DNA of 10,192 nucleotides from Gamarada debralockiae (GCA_002803225.1 NXFV01000389.1:1-10192), one strand, 5' to 3'; shown: positions 1 through 8,219, counted from the first letter of the stretch. Notes: a model not told the origin generated them from the letters alone. Numbers and translations: made by a program.

Positions 1-73
1 TTAAAATTAGCTATATATATACTCTTATAATTAGTGTATTTAAGTACTAGATAAGGACATTTAGTACCCTTAG

Positions 74-110
74 TATTATATATATTATATATATATTATT
101 ATATTATATA
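74..110. repeat. TA-rich low-complexity run inside the zinc-knuckle region
   Basis: A run of TAT/ATA is shared with 9128-9156 in the right copy. On the minus strand it falls between knuckles of ORF1, where the family has His, Thr and Cys codons. The likely source is RIP of CAC/ACA/TGT codons to TAT/ATA, not microsatellite expansion or an origin. Confidence 0.6.
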
Positions 111-883
111 CTTCTCCTTATAAAGCTTATAAGTAAGGGTATATTTATAGTAGCTATTTAAGTAACTATAGCCTTAGTATTTCTAGTACTATATTATAGG
201 GGCTATAGAGTACAGCTTTTCAACTCGTACGCTAATACTAGCTATATAGAGCTTATATCGAATAGCTCTATTAGCTTTAGTAGCTATAGCAAAGGCAACT
301 ACTACTAACTTAATATACTAGTTAAGACGTTTTTTAGGTGCTATAAGCTAGTATAGGGTCCTAATTAAAACTAGGTTCTTATTAAAGGTCTTTATCTTAT
401 TAATAACTAGCTTTATACTATTAGGTATATTAAAATCGGTAGTAAGAATACTATAAAGTACTACCTTATACTAGAGTTTATCTTTTTAAGTAGTCTAAAA
501 AGGAGTCACGTGCTCCTAGATAGCTTATTTCTCGAGAAGGTAGTTAGCTAAAAAGGAGCTAGTAGTAATAACTACTAAGTTCTAGCTTAAGGATTTTAAA
601 ATAGTAATAACTACTAGTCCCTTAACCCTTTTATTTAAAAAGGTCTTATTAAATATATTCCTAATAGCTAGTAAAAAGAAGTGTGTTAGTCTTATAACCC
701 GTCCTATAACTTATCCTGTAATTAAGATAAGTCGCTTATCCTTAAAACTAGGTTCTAAAGTAGATTTTAAGTAAATAGTTTTTAAACTCAAATTACTTTA
801 TTTAGGGTTTTTAAGGATTTTTGTTTAATTAGAGCTAGTTATTAGTTTATTAGCTATAGTAGTATATATAGGGGGGGTCTAAT

Positions 884-909
884 TAGTAGTACTAGTAGTA
901 CTAGTAGTT
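884..909. repeat. ACTAGT microsatellite coding for Thr/Ser repeats
   Basis: Alternating agt-act triplets are repeated here and at 9934-9960 in the right copy. On the minus strand they encode a Thr-Ser-Thr-Thr run in the linker of LINE ORF1, just before a Pro-Pro pair coded by a G7 run on the plus strand (G6 in the right copy). It is an inherited part of the element. Confidence 0.7.
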
Positions 910-1149
910 CTAGGCTTTACTAAGGCTAAGGCCTTCGTTTTAGACTTAATATTACAAGTTACTATTTTTAAGTTAGCTATTTAAGAAGCTATTATATTTA
1001 AAGTATAAAGCTTCTCTTTTTTAGTGTATTCGCGGAAGAGTTCGAGTAGGTCTAGTAGTCTAGACTACTCGTCATATAACTTAGTAAGTGTATAGGCCTA
1101 TAAAAGTAGGTCCTTAGCCTTTAAGATTTTAGCCTTAGCTAAAGAGATA

Positions 1150-1238
1150 GGTTCTTAGGTTCCTAGGTCCTAGTTTCCTAGGTCTTAGGTTTTATAGTCT
1201 TGAGTCCTTAGTTCTTTAGTCCTAGGCTCTTAGCCTTA
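1150..1238. repeat. Degenerate CCTAGG-type short tandem repeat
   Basis: Units of roughly 7-10 bases built on tcctaggt / tcttaggt recur from about 1150 to 1238. On the minus strand they lie in the N-terminal part of ORF1 and encode imperfect Asp-Leu-Gly-x-stop units, where the stop stands for an original Gln. The right copy leaves the window before this point, so conservation cannot be checked here. Confidence 0.6.
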
Positions 1239-1262
1239 AACACGTGATTTAGGGGGTCTACG

Positions 1263-1734
1263 TTTTTTATTTAAGAAGACTATATAGTCTAGGGCTAAAA
1301 ATCTAATTAATAATAGCTATCCTTTTTTAAGTTACTAGCCTAAGGCAGGAATTTTAATTAGTAACAAGTATTCTCTTTTAAGGGGATTAAAACTAAACTT
1401 GAAAGTAATAAGACAAGTAGCTGTACTAGTAGCTATACTAGTAGTTAGGCTAGTAGATAAAGAAGGAAGTATAAAGCTCGAAGGCTTTATTTCTATATCT
1501 AATATTAGGTTTAAGTATAGTAGGCTAAAGGGGGAGGGGCTTGAGGTTAGAGGGCCTTTATATAAGGCTCTAAAGTCGAAATCGGCGCCTAGGGAGCTAG
1601 CTATTAGTTTAGGGGAGGATATACTATTTTTCTTAAGAAATATAAGCCCTAAAGAGTATTTTTCCTAAAGAAAGGAATAAAAACAAGTGAATTAGTAAAG
1701 TTCTAGTTAAAAAACGAAAATCTTGAAAAAAGAT
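1263..1734. other. Unassigned 470-base stretch between head-to-head LINE fragments
   Basis: Nothing here is recognised with confidence. A plus-strand frame is open from 1399 to 1668 (89 codons), but its first codon is TTG and there is no ATG. The product would be Lys/Arg/Leu-rich with a KSKSAPREL segment near residue 62. Past the TAA at 1666-1668 the same frame continues with a run of would-be Gln codons (TAA/TAG) to about 1760, so the open part could be a piece of an older RIP-degraded coding region. The stretch could equally be the 5' UTR of the minus-strand LINE on the left, or target DNA between two insertions. The part at 1530-1600 is locally richer in G. No promoter or tRNA is visible. 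Confidence 0.4.
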
Positions 1735-3772
1735 AATTAGAGGTCGTAGTTAAATAGAGGAATTTAGTATAATTAATACTAGAATACTATAAGGTAGCCC
1801 TATATTACCTATACTATTTCTAATCTATATTCGTGGCCTATTCCCTAGGCTAGCTACAGTTAAAGTCCTTTTATATATCAATAATATTGTACTAGTAGTC
1901 TTAACTACTAGTTTAAAAAAGAATATTAGAATACTCGAAAGAGAAGTAGCTAGGCTATACAAACTAGGGGCTAAGGACATAATCTAATTTAACCTAGCGA
2001 AAACAAAGTTTATTTACTTTATAATATTAAAGAAAGCTAAAATAGCTAGTTTACAACTACTAAACTAAGAAATCGTATAACTTAAGGAAGTCGTTAGGTA
2101 GCTAGGTATTTGGTTTAATCCTGGCCTTTCTTTTAAATAGTACGTAGTAATATATATATTACAAGCTAGATTAGCTTTCTAAAGGATAACTAGGCTAGCT
2201 AATTCTAGACAAGGACTATCCCTATTTGCTTTATAATAGCTATACCTAGCATATATCACTAGTATAGCCAATTACAGGTCCCCTATTTAGTAGAGGGGCT
2301 AAGTACAGTTCAAAAAGCCCCTATAGGCTCTTTAGAACCTAGGTCTACAGAAAATATTAGGAGTCTTTAAAATAGCCCTTATTTTGCTAATAGAAGTAGA
2401 GGCCGCCCTAGCCCCCCCTAGTGTACGACTTAACGCTAGTATACGATAATACGCTTTTAGGGCCCTAAAGCTAGCTCCCAGCCATTTAATTAGGGTAGAA
2501 ATCAACTTTACTTTAAAATACACTAGTTCCTCTAGTTCAATCCTTAAAGTTATAAACTAATTAAGAAAAATCCTTAAAAACACAACTTCGCTAATTCGAG
2601 TTTTTAAAAATCAACTTATTTAACTAGTATAAATTTAGAACTCGATTTAGGGGCTAGTTAACCTAGACTTACTAGAACTTATCTATTACTTTAAGTACCC
2701 CCCCTGGAATAAGACTACCCCTTATATAGTCGAAATAAGCGAGCTTCTAAAGGACAAAGCTGCCCTAGCTTACTTGTTAACCTTATAACTAGGCTATTTA
2801 TTGATTTATATAGACATATCATTAACTTTAGACAAAAATTTAACTAGAATAGGGGTTAGCCTAGCTATACTAGATAACAACCCTAGCCCTACTAGCTCCC
2901 CTACCTTTAAAAACAAGTCTAACCTAGGTCCTTTGTAGCTAGTCTATAATAGGGAGCTAGAGGTAGTTACTTAGGCAGTCGAGTACACTAGCGATATAGC
3001 CCTACTAGGCCTAGCTTTCAAGGTCTACTCAGACAACTAGGCTGCCTTACTTTGGCTAAAATCCCCCTTAGACGACCTAGGCCAGGCCTACTAAATTCGG
3101 ACTAGCCTAGCTATAGAGCTAGTTAGAAGCAAAGGAGCCTCAATTACACTAGAGTGGGTCCCTAGCTATACTAGCGTTCCTGGAAACGAACTAGCCAATT
3201 CACTAGTTAAGGCAGCTACAACAATGGCCCCTAGTTCGTACGAAACTAGCTTTGCCTACCTAGGTAATTAGATTAAGAAAGCTAAGACTAATGACTAGCT
3301 AGCTCTACTAGACTAATACGACTTATAACCCAATCGAAACCCTACTAGCTATAAAAAGTAGTTCTTATAGAAGCTATATACTAAAATCTAACTACCCCCT
3401 GGAACTAAGCAAGAGCTAGCTAATACGTTCTACTAGCTAAAGCTAGACTATAGGTACCTAAAGTCGTACCTATATTAACTAGGATACTCGCTTAACGACC
3501 TATATCGTTATAGTAAGAAGGAGACAACTAAACACTTGCTGCTTAGTTGTAAGGAGCTAAAAACAGCTAGGAAAAGGCTATAAGACAAGTTATAAGGCAC
3601 TAGGCTTGACCTATAGCTCCTATTATATACGAAAACTAGTATTGAGAAGACCCTAGACTTCTTAAAAGAGACTAGAATCGCTACTAGGAAGTAGCACTTG
3701 GCTAGATAGCAGGAGGAGGAGAGAGAGCTAGTAGAGCTAGTAGAGGATAAACTAGACGAACTAGCGGCCTAA
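1735..3772 (+). pseudogene. LINE ORF2 C-terminal part: reverse transcriptase half plus RNase H, RIP-degraded
   Basis: One frame reads through from before 1793 to the stop at 3770-3772, interrupted by about forty TAG/TAA codons at positions expected to be Gln or Trp. The RT motif GSPILPILFLIYI starts at 1793. The catalytic box at 1874-1885 reads YINN where the family has Y-x-D-D, so both aspartates are lost by G-to-A change. The thumb/connection region follows to about 2600. RNase H shows IYID with an Asp at 2813, RELE near 2950, VYSDN at 3023-3037 and GNELAN at 3182-3199; the last Asp of the family set is Asn here. The Cys/His motif near 3505-3550 keeps HLLLSC, but its first cysteines are Tyr. 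The product would copy LINE RNA into the target site, but this copy cannot. Everything N-terminal to mid-RT, including the endonuclease, is missing. Confidence 0.85.
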
Positions 3773-3888
3773 AAACCCTAGTACATACTTTCATTTCCTT
3801 TGTTTATACTAGGGCTCGACCCTTAATATCCCTTAGAACAAATTAACTACTTCCCTAGCTTGTATTTTCATATATTGTATTATTAGAC

Positions 3889-3910
3889 CAGTTGGCCTAA
3901 AAACCAACTG
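3889..3910 (+). other. LINE 3' UTR stem-loop, copy A
   Basis: A perfect 7-bp inverted repeat (cagttgg, then ccaactg) encloses the 8-base loop cctaaaaa, about 40 bases upstream of the AATC tail. The same site in copy B keeps the loop exactly and five of the stem pairs. In LINEs of the stringent type, the element's own RT recognises a 3' stem-loop; that role is inferred here. Confidence 0.6.
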
Positions 3911-3952
3911 TCCTACTATAGTCTTTGACTTACACAGGACGTTAAAAGGAGC

Positions 3953-3968
3953 AATCAATCAATCAATT
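3953..3968 (+). repeat. (AATC)n LINE tail, copy A
   Basis: Three full AATC units and a partial one end copy A directly before the start of copy B. Short-repeat tails in place of poly(A) are typical of target-primed insertion by several LINE clades. Copy B ends with the same unit. Confidence 0.8.
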
Positions 3969-3974
3969 AACCAA

Positions 3975-4340
3975 CTACCCCCTAGGACTAAGCGAGAGCT
4001 AGCGAGCGCGTTCTACCAGCTGAAGCTAGGTCACGGCTACCTAAAGTCGTACTTATATCGACTAGGGTACTCGCTTAACGACCTATGTCATTATGGCAAG
4101 AAGGAGACAACTGAGCACTTGTTGCTTAGCTATAAGAAGCTAAAAGTAGCTAGGAAGAGGCTAGAAAACGAATTACAGGGTACTAGGCTTAGTCTACCGC
4201 TCTTGTTGTATACGAATACTAGAATTAAGAAGACTCTAGGCTTCTTAAAAGAGACTGGAATTACTACTAGGAAGTGGTACTTAGCTAGGCAGGAGGTAGA
4301 AGAGCTAGGGGAGGACGAACTAGACGAACTAGCGGCTTAA
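3975..4340 (+). pseudogene. C-terminal fragment of LINE ORF2, open frame without stops
   Basis: The frame is open from the copy B junction to the TAA at 4338-4340, about 121 codons, and is collinear with the last part of ORF2 in copy A. It starts LPPRTKREL and keeps the Cys/His-type motif LCHYGKKETTEHLLLS (about 4083-4130), in which some cysteines are already Tyr. It ends in an acidic Glu/Asp/Leu-rich tail (DELDELAA). No ATG start is present; the TTG at 4119 that a gene finder might choose lies inside the motif. It is a dead 3' piece without RT or RNase H, not an independent small gene. It is the best local template for the pre-RIP sequence of this family. Confidence 0.85.
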
Positions 4341-4464
4341 AATCCCTAATATACACTTTTATTTCCTTTGTTTATACTAGGGCTAGACCTTCAATGTCCC
4401 TTGGAACAAATTGACTACTTCCCTAGCTTGTTTGTTTGTATTTTCATATACTGTATTACTAGAC

Positions 4465-4486
4465 TAGTTGGCCTAAAAACCAACCG
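4465..4486 (+). other. LINE 3' UTR stem-loop, copy B
   Basis: This is the counterpart of the stem-loop in copy A, with the identical loop cctaaaaa. The stem has five Watson-Crick pairs (gttgg/ccaac), one A/C mismatch and a T/G pair. The two imperfect positions are what RIP transitions would make of a fully paired cggttgg/ccaaccg ancestor. Confidence 0.55.
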
Positions 4487-4524
4487 TCCTACTATAGTCT
4501 TCGACTTACACAGGACGTTAAAAG

Positions 4525-4540
4525 GATCAATCAATCAATC
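4525..4540 (+). repeat. (AATC)n LINE tail, copy B, at the gypsy junction
   Basis: The repeat atcaatcaatcaatc ends at 4540. The next base starts minus-strand gypsy pol sequence (tatataaaaccctag, the complement of a VFLGFY codon run). This is a clear insertion junction. Confidence 0.85.
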
Positions 4541-6650
4541 TATATAAAACCCTAGAAATACTTATATTACTTTTACTATCTTAGGCTACTTCTAGTCCTG
4601 TATAGCTACAACCTTATTAAGGTCAACTTGAATACTATTAGTACTAATAATAAAACCAAAATATTTCGTTCGAGTTATATTAAACTTATACTTCTTAATA
4701 TTAACCTATAGTCTATACTCCTTTAAACGTTAGAGTACCTTATATATATATTTAGGATATTCTAGTAGGTCGTCTAAATAGATTAAGATATTATCGAGAT
4801 ATATAGTATAAAATATATCTAAGTAGTCTATTAGAGTATCGTTTATATAGTACTATAATATAAAGGGTCTATTAGTAAGTCTAAATAAAAGTACTTTGTA
4901 TTTATATACTTTGTATCGAGTATAAAAAGTCGTAAGCTTTTTAGAATTAAAGTATATATAAATTTAATAGAAAGCCTAATAAATATTAAGCTTTATAAAG
5001 ATCCTAGTCTTACTTAGATATAAGAGTATCTTATTAATTAATAGTAAGGGGTACTAATTCTTTCGAGTAATAGTATTTAATTTCTAGTAGTTAATATAAA
5101 ATCGTAGACTACTATTAGGTTTCTTAATAAATAGTATAGGGGAAGTATATAGTATTTAGCTTAAAGAGATAAACCCTTTATTAAGATTTTAATAAGATGT
5201 TTCTAGATAGTCTATAGCTTTAAGAGGGATTATAAGTATAAAAGGCTTTAGTAAAGCTTTTCTACAGAATATCCTTCCTTTAGCTCTACTCTATAGTCTA
5301 TTAAGCGATAAGGCGCTAGTATATTAGAGGCTCTCTTAAAGAAGACTTCTATTAAGTTATAGTATTCTATAGAGATAGTTTACTATAATATCTCCTCTTT
5401 AGTTTTTTTCTTTACTAGGCCTTTAATATCTAGTAAATTAAAGGAAATCTCTTTCTACTTGATTTCCTTATTAAGTTCGCTAAGGGTTATAGAGGAGAGA
5501 GTATAGTCTAAGTATATATAACTCTAATAGAAGCTAGTAGCTAAGATTAATTTAATATTAACTTTTAAAGTCTCGTCTATTATTATAAGGGCGAAATCTA
5601 ACTTCCTTTATTAAGGCTAAAATATAAAAGTAAAATAGTTAGCGAGTATCTTGTTTATTACTCCTATATTATCTTATTAGTCTTACGTAGTATATCTTTT
5701 TTAAGTCTAATTAACTTAATCTTTTCTCTTATCTTATAATAATATATTAAGAGATCTCCTTAGTTTAATAAGTACTAGTTCCCCTAATAAGTCCTTAGAT
5801 AGTTATATAGGGGACTTTTATTATATACTATAGGTTAATAAATTATTAGAGTATATAAGTATAGTATTTATAAGTATATTTATTAAGCTAGGCTTAATAT
5901 TTAAGAGTTCTATTAATATAAGAGAAAGGATATTAATATCTTTAGCCTATCGTTTAAGGAGATATTTTTAGCTATTCTCTTGTCTTTTATTCTCTAGCCA
6001 AAAATCTCAATTCTATTACTTAATATCTCTTTAAACCTTAAGGCTTATTTCCTTAGGGACTAGATCTAGTTATAGAATATATATTAGCCTTATAAATAAA
6101 GGTATAAATATATTCTTAGGTAGCTAGATTAGTACTTAATAAGAGACATTTATATTTATATAGAAGTACTCAAACTACTTCCTTCTAAAGATAACTTTAT
6201 ATATTTTAAGATCTAAAATAATAAAAGGGATATTAAATTAATATTATCTATTAACTATTAAGTTAAGAGTAAGATATAATTAAATATACTAAGTAACTTT
6301 TCTATTATACTCTTTAACCTTAATCTTATAAGAAAGAAAAGAGGTTTAAAGGTTTAAGTTAATATATATCTAAGCTATAAGTATAGTATTAATAAATATA
6401 AAACTATTTACTCTTATATTAGCTAGAATATTAAAATCGATTTTTATTCTATTTTTAACTAAAGTATATATAATTATAAAAGACTTACCTCTTATTAAGT
6501 TTAATAAATCTATCTTATTAATATCTAATATATATATCCCTAGAGTAGAGACTTCCTCTAGAGTTCCTTGTTTCTTAACTTCTTTACTAACTCCGCTATA
6601 CTCTTATCTAACCGTTCCTTATCGATCTCGTGAATTTAACTATTCTTTCG
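4541..6650 (-). pseudogene. Gypsy pol: protease and reverse transcriptase, truncated
   Basis: Reading from 6650 downwards, the protease comes first. The active-site segment at 6428-6405 reads LANIRVN where the family has an Asp-Ser/Thr-Gly type site, so the catalytic Asp has become Asn. Downstream it keeps the hydrophobic flap and a FEYFYINI segment near 6170. After a linker, the RT shows ELKEG near 5270, FIKK and LRF-INYQKLNTITRKN at about 5135-5050, KLNIY (original Asp now Asn) near 4990, TNRPFIL near 4860 and YLDN at about 4806-4795 where YLDD is expected. KYFGFIIST lies near 4650 and VFLGFY ends at the LINE junction. In-frame TAG/TAA replace Gln and Trp. RNase H and integrase are absent, so this piece could not complete a retrotransposition cycle. 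Confidence 0.8.
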
Positions 6651-7990
6651 TAGCTTAGCGTAGTCTCTACTTATATACCTATACTTATTATAGTTATAGT
6701 ACTTTATACTAGAGGAACTATCTAAAGTAGAGGTATTATCTTAAGCTATAGTAGGTTACTAGCTTATATTAATAGTAGAGGCAGTAGTAAGGAGATAAGC
6801 TAGGATAATAGCGCTAGAGGTTAGTAGGATAGCCTAGGTTATATAGTTATAATATTAATTAGAGTTAAGTATTACTTTTAGGGCCTAGACTATATACTTA
6901 GCCTTATATTCCTTTTAGTCTTAATCTCGAGAGTAATTTAAGGATTTTAATTTTACCTCTAAGTATTAGTATTATATAATAAGGGACCTATAGGTCTAGT
7001 ATATTAGAAGAATAGGAATTAGTATTAATTAGTATTGAATATTGAGCTTCTAGTAAAGATCTTTGTACTAGTTAGTCTAGGATACTCTACTTAAGCCAGC
7101 AAGTCACTAGAATTTAATAATAAAGTTAGAGAACTTCCTATTTCGTTCTTACTAGAGATCGTAGTACTTGTCTCGGGTAATAGCTGTTTACTAGGGGTTT
7201 AAGTAGCTAGTAAATAGGATATTAAATATCTTATCTACTAATAAGAATATTAGAGGGTTAATAAGGTTAAAGTATAGCTCGAGTATAGACTAAGCCTTAC
7301 TTATAGTTCGATTATAAATATAGGTCATTTAGCTTTAGACTAATAGGAAATAGTTATAATTATTAGCTAGCTTAGTTCGTATTAAGAGATACTTAAGTAA
7401 TATAGCTAAGATTAACTCTATTGCCTAGAGGTAAGGGGTCCTTAATTCTAGCTAACTATTTAGAACGCTTAGTAATAAAGGTATCTTCTCTTATAAGATA
7501 TCTCTAATTAGGAGAAGTAAAGTCACAAGGAATCCGAGGGGAAAATAAGTAGTATTAGCCCTATAGTATTAAGCGATACTATTGTAGGAGGCCTAGCCTA
7601 GGGTTAGAGTCGGCTCGTGATAGGTTTCAAGAGGGGGGTTTAGTTCTAGAGAAGTAGTTAGATAGGGGTATATCTCTTATAGTATTATAATAGGCCTAAG
7701 TATTAGGACTAAGTCTATTAATTAAGGCGGTAGTAGAGCGGCGCTCTTCGGCGGCGCGGAGCCGGGTGATTTCCTCTTCTATAGAGGAAATAGCTATAGT
7801 CTAGGTAGCTAGTTACTATCTTAGAAAGTTGATTTCTATTAAGTATTAGAAGCTAGCCAGGCTCTTTAGGACAACAGCTGGGTTTTTGATAGTAGGTTGT
7901 TTGCCGCTCCTCGATATAGTTATACTAGTTCCCTAGCTAGTACTACTAGTATTCCTAGTAGAGGAGATAGCTTTCTTTAGTAGTATAATA
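6600..7990 (-). pseudogene. Gypsy gag with CCHC knuckle remnant
   Basis: This is the capsid-type polyprotein of the LTR element. The N-terminal region (about 7990-7720) is Ser/Thr- and Lys-rich; a likely start is an ATA (from ATG) near 7918, before the segment SRSGKQPTIKNPA. A charged stretch EEEITRLRAAEERR follows at about 7780-7735. The capsid core runs about 7310-6840 and includes LELYFNLINP and RKFSNFIIKF. The nucleic-acid-binding knuckle at about 6715-6650 reads KYYNYNKYRYISRDY, a CCHC box with all three cysteines and the histidine converted to Tyr. Beyond it the gag frame continues to about 6600 and overlaps the pol frame, which opens in the -1 register. Many TAG/TAA codons interrupt it. 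Upstream codons stay open past 7990, so the true start could lie further right. Confidence 0.7.
7726..7775. other. GC-rich island within RIP-degraded gag
   Basis: The only markedly GC-rich stretch of the window (gcggcgctcttcggcggcgc and flanks) sits in gag and encodes Arg/Ala/Glu-rich sequence on the minus strand. It holds almost no CA or TG dinucleotide, so it offers few RIP targets. Confidence 0.7.
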
Positions 7991-8219
7991 GTCTTAGAAA
8001 TAAGTCTAATAATTTCTATAAGTAAAATTAAATATAAGTAAAGTTTTTAGGGATCTTATTAATATCTATTAATAGTTTTCGTTCTAAGATATTTTTCTAA
8101 ATATCAGGGGTTATTAACTAGCTACTAGTTCTTCTAAATATTAAGAATTCGATAATTTCGTATATAGTAAGATATTATAAAAATACCTTCCTAGGCGAAA
8201 TTAGAGAGTTTAGAATTAT
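7991..8219 (-). other. Gypsy leader between probable LTR and gag
   Basis: AT-rich sequence between the probable end of the LTR and the gag start. No tRNA-complementary primer-binding site could be identified, perhaps because RIP changed it or because the LTR end is misplaced. Part of it (to about 8050) is open in the gag frame. Confidence 0.35.

Larger units (their letters stand above)
1..1138. repeat. Direct repeat, left copy (LINE ORF1)
   Basis: This stretch aligns base for base with 9051-10192 in the same orientation. The coordinate offset starts at 9050 and drifts to 9054, so there are only a few small indels over more than 1.1 kb. Most differences are C/T or G/A transitions, and this copy usually has the T or A. 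For example, the block at 71-80 reads tagtattata where the right copy reads tagcgtcgta. The repeat is part of a LINE and need not end at 1138, because the right copy is cut by the window edge. Confidence 0.95.
1..1262 (-). pseudogene. Tad1-like LINE ORF1 (gag-like, zinc knuckle), RIP-degraded, copy C
   Basis: Read on the minus strand, this is the nucleic-acid-binding ORF1 protein of a Tad1-clade LINE, which in the family coats the element RNA. The N-terminal part (about 1262-1080) is rich in Lys and would-be Gln and includes KAKDLLL. A central block (about 750-595) matches the family segment with DKRLI followed by a helix-rich stretch. The C-terminal CCHC zinc-knuckle region lies at about 187-1; the frame stays readable but knuckle cysteines are Tyr (TGC/TGT to TAT/TAC) and Gln codons are TAG/TAA. 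The reading runs off the left window edge, so ORF2 should lie outside. No ATG start can be fixed because RIP turns ATG into ATA. It is the more heavily mutated partner of the repeat at 9051-10192. Family assignment rests on remembered motif layout, not a search. Confidence 0.75.
1735..3968 (+). mobile_element. 5'-truncated Tad1-like LINE, copy A
   Basis: This is a non-LTR retrotransposon fragment that begins within the reverse transcriptase domain. It runs through RNase H, a C-terminal Cys/His motif, a stop at 3770-3772, a 3' UTR of about 180 bases with a stem-loop, and an (AATC)n tail at 3953-3968. The order RT, RNase H, Cys/His motif and a short-repeat tail fits fungal Tad-clade LINEs. The left junction is uncertain (about 1690-1760). 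On the right it abuts a second fragment of the same family. No indel disturbs the coding frame, so the damage is almost all point mutation. Confidence 0.85.
3970..4540 (+). mobile_element. Short 5'-truncated Tad1-like LINE, copy B
   Basis: This repeats the last 570-580 bases of copy A: 3973 corresponds to about 3389, and both end in AATC repeats. It is inserted exactly at the tail of copy A, and its own tail at 4525-4540 abuts gypsy sequence starting at 4541. It has an 8-base TTTG-type expansion in the 3' UTR (about 4427-4440) that copy A lacks. Its RIP load is much lower: CAG, CTG, TGG and TGT codons survive where copy A has TAG, CTA and TAT. Confidence 0.9.

Noticed and set aside
74..110. 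AT-rich replication origin or centromeric signal
   Set aside because: The same run occurs at 9128-9156 inside ORF1 of the repeated LINE and is explained by RIP of knuckle codons.
2332..2523. 63-codon minus-strand open frame
   Set aside because: It lies antisense to the LINE reverse transcriptase remnant, whose plus-strand frame matches the family. The antisense frame has no recognisable content.
4119..4340. Independent 73-residue small gene
   Set aside because: The frame is open upstream to 3975 and collinear with ORF2 of copy A. The supposed TTG start lies inside the Cys/His motif, so it is a LINE fragment.
3953..4540. CRISPR-like or satellite array
   Set aside because: The repeated unit is four bases long and limited to two LINE tails; there are no spacers.
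7600..7990. Host coding gene around the GC island
   Set aside because: The frame joins smoothly to the gypsy gag core and knuckle downstream and carries the same Gln-to-stop pattern, so it belongs to the element.
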